Assembly (NCBI GenBank): GCA_037042915.1
Contig: CM073199.1
Span: 372,001 to 436,000, forward strand
Length of the DNA stretch: 64,000 nucleotides
From: Auricularia sp. M13
Taxonomy: Eukaryota; Basidiomycota; Agaricomycetes; Auriculariales; Auriculariaceae
Reading direction: 5' to 3'
Shown: piece by piece, positions 11,319 to 23,375 of the stretch
Numbering within the stretch: position 1 is the stretch's first letter
Layout of the letters: every line of letters begins with the position of its first letter
Translations under genes and position numbers: made by a program
Notes under the pieces: generated by a model
The model's database searches: none
Seen by the model: only the letters and a program-made list of their open reading frames with translations
Told to the model about the DNA's origin: nothing

Positions 11319-11997
11319 CACAGGAAGGAACTTGGAATTTTCCGAAGCTTTGCAGTCTGACCAAACTTGCAAGCTCAGGAAAATCTGTAGGAAGAGTTGA
11401 GAACTTGCATTTTGGTCAGAATACTAGTTTCTCCTGTGTCAAAGAGACCATATTTTGCATGAGGGTGAGGATTCGGACTCTTTCGGGTCCCAAAAGCCAC
11501 CGTTCTGCGGATTCGGTAGCATTTTGCCTTCTCCGGTTCGGAAAAGTCGAAGTTTTGCACCCGACGGAGATATCGGCTGTTTTCGGCCACAGGGACAATA
11601 TGACGTGGTTGCAGTGTCGCAGAATTCAGAATATGTCTCTAGATTCTGTATTTTTCCATTATTATTCCAAAATTTCCCAGCATATTTCGAATTTTGCAAC
11701 ACTACAACCATCTCATATTGTGCCCGTGGCCGAAAACGGCCGATATCTCCGTCGGGTGCAAAACTTCGACTTTTCCGAACCGGAGAAGGCAAAATGCTAC
11801 CGAATCCGCAGAACGGTGGCTTTTGGGACCCGAAAGAGTCCGAATCCTCACCCTCATGCAAAATATGGTCTCTTTGACACAGGAGAAACTAGTATTCTGA
11901 CCAAAATGCAAGTTCTCAACTCTTCCTACAGATTTTCCTGAGCTTGCAAGTTTGGTCAGATTGCAAAGCTTCGGAAAATTCCAAGTTCCTTCCTGTG
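11319..11997. mobile_element. 679-bp foldback (long inverted-repeat) element
   Basis: The left arm from CACAGGAAGGAACTTGG (11,319) is repeated as the reverse complement ending at 11,997. The arms are about 320 bp each and very similar, with an unpaired centre of about 45 bases near 11,640-11,685. The flanks share AGT (11,316-11,318 and 11,998-12,000), so a 3-bp target duplication is likely. There is no transposase; open frames inside are mirror images created by the palindrome. A CACTA/CMC-type or foldback MITE is possible, but the superfamily is not certain. Confidence 0.82.
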
Positions 11998-12140
11998 AGT
12001 GTTAGCTCTATGAAGGTAGCAGGTGGTGCCGGAACGGCCTGTGGGACTTATTATAATATTCATACAGCATCGTAATACTAATAGTCACAAGTCCATCGTC
12101 TCTCATCATCCTGACATCCTCATCATCCTCAAATTCAAAT

Positions 12141-12732
12141 TCAAATCCCCTGGTGCGCCGGCTGCGGGAACGTCGGCCCCGCGCCCGCCGGGGGCGCAGC
12201 GTAGCCGCCAGCAGGGGCGTGGGCGTTGGGGTGCAGGCCGGTCGTCGTGCTGATCGGCGCTGCGGTGGTAGTGGTGGTGGTGCCCATGGGCGGGGCGGCT
12301 GCGGGTGTGCGGCGCTGTGGGGGCGGGGTTAGACGCTGGAATCGCTAGCCTGAGGAGGAAAAGAAAAAAGGAACGTACGCCGAAGAACTTGAAGCCCGGT
12401 CCGCGGCGCCGCGAGCTTGCGGAGGCGCAGCAGCAGGCGAGGAGACACCAGAATGCTATGCTGGCGAGGATGATACCGACTACAGTCCGGTTAGGAAGGC
12501 GGGGAGGGGAGAGGAGAGGGAAAAACGGGACGCACGGACGACCATGCCGACGATAAAGCCGATGCGCGCGCCGCGTCTGCCGCCGAGGAAGCCTTTCCTC
12601 CGCGTGCTGCGGACGTGTCACCCTGGGTGCACTACATCGAGGGAAGGAGAGGGAGACGCACGTGATGGGCGCCGCGCGGGCGACGGAGAGCAGGCTGAGG
12701 AGCGCGGCTGCTGTGGGGTTCATGATCATCAT
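12141..12732 (-). CDS. Small membrane protein with signal peptide (unknown function)
   Basis: Four exons splice in frame. The N-terminus MNPTAAALLSLLSVARAAPI looks like a signal peptide; the upstream ATG at 12,732 would add MMI. A first intron follows CCCATCAC. Then comes a basic loop (RRKGFLGGRRGARI) and a hydrophobic span GFIVGMVVLGIILASIAFWC with CCC at its cytosolic end. A third intron ends CCCCACAG, and the C-terminal tail is Thr/Pro/Ala-rich and ends PTFPQPAHQGI. The protein has a single transmembrane segment after a cleavable signal, an acidic-poor basic linker and a disordered tail. Short fungal membrane proteins of this layout are common, and I know no function for this one. Confidence 0.7.
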
Positions 12733-13816
12733 CAGACTCAACGGGCGCGTGGCAGTGGCAGGAGAGTTGGGAATGGGCAAGGGAGGAGGAGGGGTTTTAT
12801 ATACGTAGTGGATAATTGGACGGAAGGATGCACGCCCCACGCGTGACGTCAGCGTGACATGCTCGATGAGCGGCGAGAGCTGGGAAGTGACAGGAACACC
12901 CGACGATCATTCGCGCAGATAGCTTGCCCTCTATGGCTGTTCTGAGAGTGTAGAAGTATGCTCAGGGTGCGGCTGTGCGGGCCCCCAGGAGCATCGTAGA
13001 ACGTTTATGAGCTGGTATACATAAGGGCACGGAAAAGCAAGACTCTGAGCTCCAGGTCGCTACAGAATGTCCGCGCTTGCTTGGACTCGTCGCTCCACCA
13101 CGCATGACGTCCTGAGTCCTGACGGCCTTTGCTTCCCTGTCTCCGAAAGCGCGTTGACAGCGATGATGTCGTTGCATTTTGCTGCTGAGATGCTTCGCGC
13201 GGCGTCGGCGCGGACGATGTCACCTTTCGTTCTATTTCTGTTCCCATCTGTGAGAATAAACATAACAGAGGGACGATGGAGAGGAATGGTCAGACGGCAC
13301 GTGCGCTCAGTTGTCAGTTGATTCCGACAGTTTGTTTGTTTGCGCGCGCCTAATCTACTTGCTCAACGCGATGAACCCAACGCGCCCGATTGGCATGCTC
13401 TCGACCCTCGATGCACACGCTGATAATCCACATGCCTGCTCACCATCGCGCTGGCTTCTGCTGCTCAATGGTGGCCAATGGCGCGCGCGCGAATACGAAA
13501 GCCTGCACGCGTCCTGTGTCCCCACGAAACCCGCTGTCGCGCGCGCATTCGCTGTGGATCAGCTGCACGCATGGCTTCATTATACCCGGCTCGAGCCAAA
13601 ATCGCGCGATGCAGGCTGCGGCGCCGGGTGCACTCGCCGCGCTCTGGAGCCGCGCCCGTTCCACGCTGTCTTGCCTTCGTTGGCTGCTTTGCGTCGCGGT
13701 CCGGGATGAAGCCTGCATGTGCGATAATCGAGTGTCGATAAGCACGGGCGGCGGGCCGTATCTTCGAGTTTTAAAGCTGCAGCCTGAGCATGGGTCTGGC
13801 TTGCTGAGGCCTGGAA
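12733..13816. other. Intergenic region
   Basis: This lies between the divergent membrane-protein gene and the fungalysin gene. It contains short overlapping frames only. The stretch just before 13,817 includes TTTAAAGC and probably holds the fungalysin promoter. Confidence 0.4.
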
Positions 13817-16800
13817 ATGATGCGCCTGACGACCTCGTTCCTTTTCCTCGCCGCTCTGTGCGTTTATGTCGAGGCGGTGGCGCACTCGGGCACGACGCAC
13901 CGCGTGCGCGAGCTGCCGAACGGGCTCACGGTGTCCATGTTCCACCCCGAGTCCGAGTTCGAGGTCCGTGCCTCCTCCACACACCCGCATCCATTGAGCT
14001 GCGCGCTATCTCACTGCGCGTAGATCTTCCACGAAGGCATCGACCACCCGCTCGCCGCGCGCGCGGAGACGCCGTCGCTGCACGACGCCGCGCTCGCCTT
14101 CCTCGCGACGCGGGTCGGCGGCGGCGCGCAGATGGCCGTGCGTAGCAGCTTCGAGGGCCAGGCGGCCGACCACGTCTTTGTCTCGCAGCAGTTCGTGCGT
14201 GCGCTTCCGTTTCGCTGGCTGTCGTACTTGGGCTCACGCGTTCCTCTCCCCCTTCCTTCCTCTTTCCTGCGCTCAACTCGGTTTCACTCGTCCCCCGCTC
14301 GGCTCGTACAACAACAGCACGGCATCCCCGTCGCAAACGCCGTGGCGAACGTCGCGCTCAACAAAGCCGGCAAAGTCGTCTCCTTCAGCTCCTCCTTCGT
14401 CGCGCCCCTCTCCACCGTCCTCCCTCCCCCATCCAACCAGCTATCCGAAAGCGCAGCCATCGCCGCCGCAGAGCAACACCTCGGGGGCAGCGCCACCAGC
14501 CCGAGCGCACCGCTGGAGTTTCTGGCATTGGACGACGACCAGCGCAGTGTCGTCCTGACGAGGAGCGTGCAATTGGAATTGCACGGGAACGGACATCTTG
14601 TCGAGGCTTTTGTGGATGTAAGGAGTGGGGATGTGAGGGCTGTGAATGATTTTACGACGCAGTTGACTGTGAGTGCTTTGCGTCTTCTCCTGCCTGCTTT
14701 GCCCGCATTGCGGGCCAAATCCTGCTCTGAGCGCGCTGACGCTCACGCCCAGATGCTGGTGCTGCCGATCCAGAAAGAGTCGCCGCTCGAGGACGGCGGG
14801 TTCGAGACGCTCGTCGACCCGGAGGACCCCATCTCGTCGCCCGACGGGTGGACGACCGTCGGCGGCGTCGATTCGCGCGATACCAGGTCCGCTCGCTTCA
14901 CTTCCCTCCTCCTGTCAGTCTGACTATATCGTTGTGCAGCGGCAATAACGCCATCTGTACGCCCCACCCACCCAGCCTCCCTCTCCCCTCTTCCGCTAGA
15001 TTCTACTGACGTTGCTTATTTCTTGCGTTGGATCGATAGCGTTCAAAAATGGCAGCGCCAGTACGTCCCCCCTCCCCTCCTCTCTGCTCTGTACGGTGGT
15101 TGCTGACGGCGGACTGGTAGATCTGACGCCGGAGTCGGCGCCGGGCGCGTTCGTGTTCCCGCTCGACGAGACGCGCGCGCCGCAGACGCCGAGCAACGTC
15201 GACGCCGCGCGCGTCAACACGTTTTATATCGTCAACACTATCCATGTGCGTACTGGCTGGCTTTTTGATTTTTCCGTCTGCGTCTCGTCTTTGTCGCCGT
15301 TCTTTCCCTTTGCCGTGCCATTTCCTGTACCCTGCTTTCACATCCCTGCGCCTTGCGCCCAGTCCCTGCCCACTTCCCGCGTCTGTCTCTGCCCTGGAGC
15401 GAGCGATGCGCGAACACCTTGCTGCGTTCCATCCTGCACTCTGCACTCATCGCGCACCGTGACGCCATTTCACTCCACGTCCGCCGCACCGGGCTCGATA
15501 TCCAGGCCGCGGGCGTCGGTGGCAGACGCTGTGGGGTCGAGCTCCTCGACAGTCCGTGTACGCGCACAGGCCCCGAGCTGCGCGCGCGGACCTTCCTGGC
15601 TCCCATACGCGTTCCGTCTCGCATGCGCATGCGCGCGCCGCCGTCGTTCCCCGCTGTCCCGTGTCCGTTTCTCTGCTCAACCTGCGCCGTGCGGCTATTC
15701 GCCGCGCCCGTCTCCCTGCGCACCTCTGCGGCCAGAGCGACCTGGTCTACGTTCTGCAAAGCCTCAACAAGCTCCGCAGCCCGTCCCCCTGCATGGGGCA
15801 CCGTCTGCCCATTCGTGCTTGACTCGCTCGCTTTTTCGCTGCCGCCGCCGTCTGTGCACTCGTGCAGCGCGCGGGCTCCAAGTCCTGCGCGGGTGTACGA
15901 CCACGTCGACATCAGCGCCGATACGCGCCAGCTGTCTACCTGGGCGCTGGGTCCACGGCATCGCCGTGCAAGGCGCGCGATGCCGTCCTCGCTCATCGCC
16001 GCCCCTCCGCCCCTCCGCCGTCCATCGTCGAGCCGCGCCATCCCCACCGCACGTGAGAGCCTGCACAGCGCGCCGTCTTCCCACTCCTCAATGCTGCGGG
16101 TAGATTCTGAGTTGTGCGCTGGTGTGGCATGATATGCGCCATCGGTACCGTCACGGGCTGCTGGTCGCCGACGTGAACCGCGTCCCGCCGCGCGGCGCCG
16201 TCCCCTGCTCATCGCTGCCCCTCCGTCTCTCTGACTCGTGCCGTACCGCCCGCTGGTCCCTGACGTACTGCTCGGCAAGCGCGCCGCGGAAATGCCCTCG
16301 GGACAAACGTCTGTGGGGCCTGGGCTCAGGCAGACACCACTGAGTCGAACGCGCGCGCCCACACAGGGGTCCTGCGCCCGCGCTTCCCGCTCAGCCCTGG
16401 CGCATCTCCCGCTGGCAGTGCCTGCGCGGCCGCCGCACGATGCGGAGAGACGGATCCTGGACGGCCAGGGGTCGCGAGCGCGCGCGTGACCTTGCCCACG
16501 CCCGTCGCCTGGTGTTCGCTTTTCCATATGCGCTGAATCTCCCACACGCGCCACAGCGGGCGAGAAGCCAGCGCGCAGCGGGCGCGTTGGTCGACCGCGC
16601 CGTCCTTTTCGACGTTGAAGGTGTGCGCGTTTGTGTTCGCCTCCTCGCGCTCGTTGTGCGCTCTCCTACCCACCTTCCGCTGCCTTCGCGCGTTCCGTGC
16701 GTTCGCACCTGCCGTCGTCGAGCACTGTCTTCCCGCTGCCTCGGTACCCGTCAGCTCTCGCTTTCTCGCTCCACGCCCGCCGTTTGCTCGCTGCGAGCGC

Positions 16801-18426
16801 TCGCTCGCTATTCGCTCCACGCCAGCTCTGGCGCGCCCGTTCGCTTCACTGACACTCGCCCGCCACGCAGGACATCACCTTCCGCTACGGCTTCACCGAG
16901 GCCGCGTTCAACTTCCAGCAGGACAACTTCGGCAAGGGCGGGCGCGGGAACGACCGCGTGACCATCTCCGTCCAGGACAGCGCCGGGCTGAACAACGCCG
17001 ACTTCTCGACGCCTGCTGAGTGCGTTCATTGTCGCCGCCGAGGAGGGGCCGGCTGATGTTGACGCGCTGCAGTGGGACGAGCGGGAGGATGCGCATGTTT
17101 TTGTGTGCGTTCCTCTCTATTTTGCTTGTGGGGACGGAGCGCTGAATGGATGGTGCGCATGCTCCAGGGACACACGTACGTCGTTAGCCGCAGTAGCCCA
17201 CTCAAGTCGTTCAGAATCATTCACCATGGATATTGCAGACTTCCGTACGTATACCCCCTCCGCGTCACGACCGACAAAATGACCAACTGACGGACGCGAT
17301 GCAGCCCCTCATGCGCGATGGCGCGGTCGAAAACGACATCATCGCGCACGAAAACACGCACGGCGTACGTCCACCGTCAGCGCCTCGCAACCGTCATGCT
17401 GATTCGGTTTTGCAATGGGCGATTATAGCTAAGCAACAGGCTGACGGGCGGCGGCACCGGGCGCTGTCTGCAGACGCTCGAGGTAAGTGGCGGCGTTCGG
17501 TCTCCCGCGTTCATGCCTTCCTTCGTCTTGCGTTTGCGACAGCCCCTCGTTTCCTATCGTCCATTTCCAACTGCCGTTTTTGTGTTTACGACCGCCCGTC
17601 GCGCAAGTTCTGCGCGACGACTTCCACTTCCGTGATCTGCGCGGCGCCCTCCTCTTCCGTCCCAGCTTACAGTCGCCACGTTGACGTTGACGTTGCTCGT
17701 TGCAGGCGGGCGGCATGGGCGAGGGCTGGTCGGACGCGTTCGCCGAGTGGACCGAGCACAAGGACGGCACGCTCAAGGATTTCGCGGTCGGCAACTACGT
17801 GTTCAATAATACCGTTGGCCTGCGGACGTTCGTGTACAGCACTGACCCGTGCGTCACCTGCATTCATTTTTACTTGCGTCGCGCTGACGATGATCCGTTG
17901 CTTGCGTTGTTTGTCGCGCCTCTTCCTTGGCTTGCGTATGGCAGGGCGGTGAACCCGCTCACGTACGCCGACCTGCAGACGCTGAACGAGGTGCACGACA
18001 TCGGCGAGGTGTGGGCCAACCTGCTGCACAACGTCTACGCCGCGCTCCTCGCCGTACAGTCCGTCCTCCGTCCCGCTTTCTTCGTTCTTCGCCGCGCTGA
18101 CATGTGGTCCTGGCAGCGGCTTCAATGGCGACGCGAAGACGAACCCGGACACGGGCGACGCGCAGTCGACGTTCCTGCACCTCTTCATCGACGCGCTCGC
18201 GCTGCAGCCGTGCAACCCGACCTTCCTCCAGGCGCGCCTCGCGTGGATCCAGGCGGACGCGAACCGCTTTGGCGGCGCGAACTTCTGCACGCTGTGGACG
18301 GTGCGCGCGTTTCGTTGTGCGGAAGTTGAAACTGACGCTGACGGTGGACAGGCGTTCGCGAGCAAGGGGCTCGGCGTCAACGCCGCGAACCACGTCAACA
18401 ACTTCGACGTGCCCGCCGGGTGCTGA
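13817..18426 (+). CDS. Fungalysin-type extracellular metalloprotease (peptidase family M36)
   Basis: A signal peptide (MMRLTTSFLFLAALCVYVEA) is followed by a fungalysin propeptide-like region (HRVRELPNGLTVSMFHPESE, then FVSQQ | HGIPVANAVANVALNKAGK). The mature-domain motifs are in order: NTFYIVNTIH | DITFRYGFTEAAFNFQQ, DNFGKGGRGNDRV, ENDIIAHENTHG, then GGMGEGWSDAFAEW, VNPLTYADLQTLNEVHDIGE, and a C-terminus ending NHVNNFDVPAGC. HExxH in HENTHG and the Glu of EGWSD are the zinc ligands of the family; the usual middle residue is Tyr rather than Asn. It would be secreted and digest proteins. Introns are numerous, and several are longer than usual. One, between NTIH and DITF, is 1.6 kb. Exons around 17,040-17,300 are not fully resolved, so intactness is probable but not proven. 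Confidence 0.85.
15244..16868 (+). other. 1.6 kb intron inside the fungalysin gene
   Basis: The donor GTGCGTAC follows NTIH codons at 15,243, and the acceptor CCACGCAG precedes GACATCACC at 16,869. The two exons are consecutive in all fungalysins I know. The interior is GC- and pyrimidine-rich with long frames on both strands that look compositional. I found no inverted ends or target duplication to define an inserted element. Confidence 0.65.
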
Positions 18427-19150
18427 GCGTTCAGCGCTGCCGATGAGGGCTTGGCGGATCGAAGCTGGAACTTGAATGTGTCTACTTACCGACCGTGTTT
18501 GGGTTTGGGTTTGGGTGTGGGTTGGGTTGGGTGGCTGCGATGTAGCGTATGGGCGTGTCGGTGTCGGAGGTGTGTGGCTGTATTTTTGGGCGTTGCAAAT
18601 CTGCATTTTTTTTCCCCGGGGGCATGGTTCCTGTTCGTCAGAACTTGGACGATGTGGGATGAGCGCTGGGCCCGGGACGGTCCAGCTCTCTTGGCAACGC
18701 AGTCGCCCCTCGCTTTGGCTCTCGAGGCTCCTATCGGTGCCAATCGCAGCTGTCTCGATCGCGCAAACTTGTCAGCAGCTGCAAGAATCCTGGTCACATC
18801 CTGCTATCTTGCGCCACGTATAAATCTCTTGCGCCACGTATATATCTGCTCAACCGTTGCGCAGATTCAACAGGTTGTCCCAAGGTTGTACTGCCTCCTC
18901 CGATGGGGTGATTCAGATTCTCGGATCCGCCATTTCAAGCAGACCACACAGCCCGGATCATGCAACGCTAACATGTTTGTGATTTGCAGTTGCCCCTCCG
19001 TGTCCGAGGCACGATCGCGACGGACCGAATGCTCGATTGCGGCGCCAAGATCTTGACGCATAGCTCCCACCCCGGCGGCCCCGACTCTGTTCTTCCCGCG
19101 CACTTAAGCATCGAGGAGTGGCGGGTTCGCTTTGGGTCCCTCCGTCCTCG
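18427..19150. other. Intergenic region
   Basis: There is a short GT-rich tract (GGTTTGGGTTTGGGTGTGGG, 18,498-18,517) just after the fungalysin stop codon. A near-duplicate ATCTCTTGCGCCACGTATA pair lies at about 18,810-18,845. No gene is seen. Confidence 0.4.
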
Positions 19151-21170
19151 CCCTTTTCGACTGGACCGACATGGACGCGCTGAGCGCTGCTGATTTGATC
19201 TGGCGTTCATCGAGCAATCGGCGTTCTTTGCCACTGTGTGCGTGCTAGTTGCACCGAAACGTCGTTCGCTGACACTCGATGAATTCAGTACACGGTATGA
19301 ACAAGTTGGTACGTCTCAACGTTGTCCGCCCTGCGAATACCAACTAAAAAAATTTTATCCCCCTTCAGCTGTATGTGAGTAGGTTCCCGTCCCGCTTGGT
19401 CGTCGCGAGCTCATTGCAAGAGGAAGATACTGTCATGGTGTACGACTGGTTAATATGGTGCGCCCACATGACCAGACTCGTTCGAAACATGGACTGTCTC
19501 GCTCATGCTTCGTAATCGTGCCAGCTGGGACCACGAATCAGACTTGGTTAGTGCATTGTTTAAGCACCTGTAACTGCACATGTTGACGAGTTGCCCAGCT
19601 ATCAGCGCCAGGCATCTCCCCCGCCAAAGTAGCATACATGCTCGCGCGCTATTGGCCGCTCGTCACGCACCCGGTAACGATATGGACGCAAGTCGTCGTT
19701 ACGGACCCTTCACTCTGCGCAAAGATCTTCCAGTTACCTCTCTTCTTCACCATCGGAAACGTAAGTCAATGTGAACCTCTACTCAATTCATGTGCTCTGA
19801 CTGACGGAGGCGTATGCAGTTTTTCGGCGCAGCTTGTACGTCGTGGGATCTGTTCCAGTTGGACACGCGGGCATCACTCACGCTCCCAATTTGCGACAGC
19901 TGTCCTCATCGTCCGGCTGTATGCCTTTTCTGGCGCCCTAATATCCGTCGCCGTCGGCCTCGCGGGGTGCCTCCTTGGAGTCGCAATATTCCAGATATGG
20001 GTCGTAGCCACACAGATCCAACGTATGAAAGAAACATTGCCGCTTTTCTCTGCTCATGGCAACTAGTGGTTCCCCATGCGCCTGGCTGCTTTCCGATGGA
20101 TAGACCATCAGTGGAAACCGCACTGAGCGTAAGGCATACACAACTCGGAGAGAAACAACCCAGTTGACCAGCTTTTAGGGGTACTTTGTACGTCTCTTGA
20201 CGGAGCTTCAGCATGTATTGACCGGCGTCAGTTGTCACCTTTCCTATTCGACATGGTCGCCACGGCGCTCTTCGCCCTTGTGCGTCCGACATACAAACAT
20301 AGCAGCTTTTCTCCACTGATAAAAACCTCTGGTGCAGTTTGTGGCCGCAGCACGCTTCAAGGTCTCGTCGTCCAGCTCGCCGGTCCGCGTCTTTGTGCGC
20401 GAGGGAGCATTCTACTTTGTGGCTATCTCCGCGGTCAACTTCGCGAACGCAGTCATGAGCTTCCAGTGCGTAGACAGCAACACGACGACGTGTCGAAATT
20501 GAGGTTGCTTCTCAGGTCGCGCGTTGTCATCTCAGGGTCGGTCGTACCACTTAGCATGCTGCTTCCCAACATCCTGGTACGCCTGCATCAGCTACATTAT
20601 TGTCATGCGTTCTTACCGCTTCTCAGGCGTGCAGGTTGTGAGTATTGAGTCACAAGACTAAGAATACTACCTCTCACTGAACACCACAGGGTTATAAACT
20701 TGCGAAGCGCTGTGTCGGATCCTGTGCACGGTGGTACAAATGCAAGCACAGGAATCGGCTTCACCAGTGCCCCGCGGCGGCCGCAATCCTCTATCACTCT
20801 CACGGAGGCGGGGATTCCGTTCCAGCGGACGCCGACGGACTTCGGCACGCCGGTGCGCGCAGAGTATAAAGTGGACCCGGCGAAAACGGTGGTAAGTGTG
20901 ACCGCGAGCATATCCGGTGGCAAGGGAGAGCAGAAAGCCGCGCCTCCCGCCGTCAACGCAGCTGCGAGACCTGGGCACTCGAAGTCGTCGTCCCAGGAGA
21001 CAGCGGCATCTACATCCTTGACTTCCGCGCCCATAGTACAGCCCGGCGCCGTGCTACGTTCCAGATCTCGAAGCAGGAGCCGCAAAGACTCGATGAAGAG
21101 CCCCGATGGATGGGCCAGTAGAGAACACATCGAGTTGATGCGCTCGCCGACGGGACGGACCTATATCTAG
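19150..21170 (+). CDS. Multi-pass membrane protein A (DUF6533-like, GPCR-type layout)
   Basis: Short exons encode a typical ladder of membrane segments: VMVYDWLIW, then APGISPAKVAYMLARYWPLV ending FQLPLFFTIGN, then VLIVRLYAFSGALISVAVG with LLGVAIFQIWVVATQIQ, then FLFDMVATALFALV, REGAFYFVAISAVNFANAVM, and ACISYIIVMRSYR. A hydrophilic Ser-rich tail (20,700-21,170) has RSRSRSRSRKDS and ends SPTGRTYI. Each block has a counterpart in gene B at 57,431-59,275. About seven helices with a cytosolic tail fit the family; the function is unknown. The first exon is uncertain. A frame with FIEQSAFFATV near 19,205 is plausible, but the ATG at 19,170 is in another frame. Some middle exons could not be placed exactly, so decay cannot be excluded. 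Confidence 0.6.
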
Positions 21171-21440
21171 CAGTGTGCGTATACTTTTATTGCAAGTTGT
21201 ATAACAGGGGAAAGGTGGAACAGGTGCTAGTGTAGCACGTCCCGATACAACCAATGTCTGAAGAAGGCGCAGGCGAGCCCCTGAGAGTCTGGTAGATCAC
21301 AAGCTTGTCGTTCAGCTTCGTTTGCCTAGCTCACGGGCTCTCGAACACCCAACTTCTTGCAAATTCTCGCCCACATTTCGTATGTTCAGCGCGTAAAATC
21401 GAGCCAAGATTGTCAATATTCGTGTCACGGTGACTGCTGT

Positions 21441-22468
21441 CTATGAGCGACGTGCTGGTGAGATGATACGCGCGGCCATGGGCACAGCTGCTCGAGGATA
21501 GCGATTACTGTCCTTGACTAGCGACCAATAGCCTCGCGGATGAAGCACATAATGCAGCGCGCTCGACAGAACGCATGTAGTTCGTTTAATCGACGCTTTT
21601 GCGATGGCAGGTTGATACTGACTCGGTATGTTGGGTAGGCCGTCCAGCAGAAGACGGCGGACTGCATCGACGTGTTCAGGCGCAGTGAGTGAGCGGTAGG
21701 AGACTTCCAACTCACGCAAGCAGCAAAGACTAAGGATCGCGGGTAGGGTGGCAGCGATTTGGCGTCCGTCTCACGTAGCTCGAATCTTCGTAGGTGAGTG
21801 CAAGCAGAGATGAAGGACAGCGCGGGTGCGGGGTCGCCGATGTGAAAGTGATCGTAAATCAAGCGCAGAGTTGTGAGCTCTGGCAGAGAGGTGCCTGTTG
21901 TCCAGTCAGCGTGTTCGAGATGCACCCGTGTGCTTTTGAAAGTCATGAGCAAAACACTGCGCGCTGTCCAGTGTCATAGGAGTAGCGGCAGCGCGGAGCA
22001 ATGCCATGTCATCAGCGACAAGAATTCGAGGTGGACGTCGTCAGGGCCATCAACTGGGTCTGAAGCAGGGGGAAGAAGCATGGCTCTCCGCAAATTGGGC
22101 AACGCATGTACCAGCGCAGTAAATTCAGGTGCAGGGAGGCCCGGCGCAAGATAACTGGTGATTAGAACGTCCTGTAGATTATAGAGCGGTCGCGGAAGGA
22201 GCTCAGAAAATCCAGTAATGCTCGGTGTCGTGACGTGAAGGAATGTCGCATTGCGACAAGCATAAAGCAAGCGAGCCAGAGCAAGCGCGGCGACAGAGAC
22301 ATTCAAGCAGCGGTGGACAGGGGGGAACCGAGCGGCCCTCGACAGCATCTGCGCAGTCAAGGTCATCGCGCAGCTGGCTCCCGGAGTCCCAAACACGCAA
22401 AACACGCGAAGCATCAAAGGGCGGTGAATCGGAGTCTGAAACCGCATTGTTCTTCTGCCTAACGCCAA
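21441..22468 (-). pseudogene. Decayed F-box/LRR-like gene
   Basis: On the minus strand the frame gives VHRCLNVSVAALALARLLYA, which resembles the usual HRCL start of agaricomycete F-box proteins. Leucine-rich stretches follow (FSELLPRPLYNLQDVLITSY, LHALPNLRRAMLL-type). A TGA at 21,974 interrupts the frame, which then continues as MTFKSTRVHLEHADW, ELTTLRLIYDHFHIGD and ALSFISACTHLRRFEL. A frame change near 21,730 is needed to reach CLRELEVSYRSL and RRLLLDGLP. The in-frame stop plus frame change indicate a pseudogene. Confidence 0.55.
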
Positions 22469-22795
22469 GAAACCAGCAGAACAGCGCTCGTCAGCATACA
22501 GCCTATATACGCTCTGTTACTGTAAACAGCAAAATTTAGGAACACCGCGTCTACCCCTAATTTGGGATCGTCTGGACTGCGTCGCTGCCTGACGTCACTG
22601 CGGCGGTCTGTGGCTGACGGGCGCGTCCGTCCGCCCGCCCGAAACCAGTCCCTTGCTGTCCTGTCCGCGTCGCCATAGCTATGATGCTCGCTCGGTGCTA
22701 GACTAACTACTGTATAAACTCGGCCGCCGATGCTGTAACAGCAGCCCTTCTCCTTTCCCCTTCCTCCCTTCTCCCCGCCCTCCTTCCCGTCGTCG

Positions 22796-23082
22796 ATGAC
22801 CAGCTCAAGCTCAAGTCTGAGGTCGCCCGGCGCGATACTCTTCTTACCTCTGCAGCTCTCAATCTGCGCGCGCGCGCTGCCAGAGTTCATCTCCCCGCCC
22901 GGCGCGCTCATCTCGTTCGGTATGATGCTGGTCGCCGGTACGCACCGTCCCGCATATATCCTCTTTACTGCTCAAGCTGATCGACGTCGGCATGTCCAGC
23001 CGGAATCATGGCGTTCGGCTTCCTGCTGTGGTTGTGCTTGGTGTGCGGGTGCATCCGCCCGCGCTATCAGCGGCGCGACTGA
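22796..23082 (+). CDS. Tiny membrane protein, 74 aa, two exons
   Basis: Exon 1 (22,796-22,937) starts MTSSSSSLRSPGAILFLPLQ and reaches PPGALISFGMMLVA. An intron (22,938-22,999, GTACGC..TCCAG) follows. Exon 2 (23,000-23,082) gives GIMAFGFLLWLCLVCGCIRP and ends RYQRRD. Joined in frame it makes one strong hydrophobic span (about residues 38-66) with a basic C-terminus. A CT-rich tract directly precedes the ATG (22,741-22,795) and TATAAA lies at about 22,714, as expected for an expressed fungal gene. It is not recognised. The layout could be a subunit or regulator of a membrane complex, but nothing in the sequence shows which. Confidence 0.6.
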
Positions 23083-23375
23083 GGACGTCGGCGGAGGACT
23101 GGGTGCGTCGGCGCTCTCGTGCTTGAGCTGCGGTGCTGTGCTAAGAATTGACGCAGTAGTCCGCGCCACGACGTCCGTGAAGCCCGTGAGGCGGTCCCAC
23201 AGAGCAGATCGATACTGGCGACGGCAGCGCCCCCCTGATCTTCCGACGTCCGCTCATCCTGGAACCGTTCAACAATGCATATCATATCGAATGACTGTAC
23301 ACTTTCGTAGCAGTAATGGAGATGATACCTTCCGAGTTGGGCTGTACTGTATCGTGACAGACTGCGGCTAAATTC

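Noticed and set aside
11405-11941. Mirrored frames in the foldback element
   Set aside because: Identical peptides appear on both strands because the DNA is palindromic; no evidence of coding.
15238-16554. 438-codon minus-strand open frame inside the fungalysin intron
   Set aside because: Translation is Arg/Ala/Gly-rich with no domain, the region is very GC-rich on both strands, and plus-strand frames of similar length overlap it; looks compositional.
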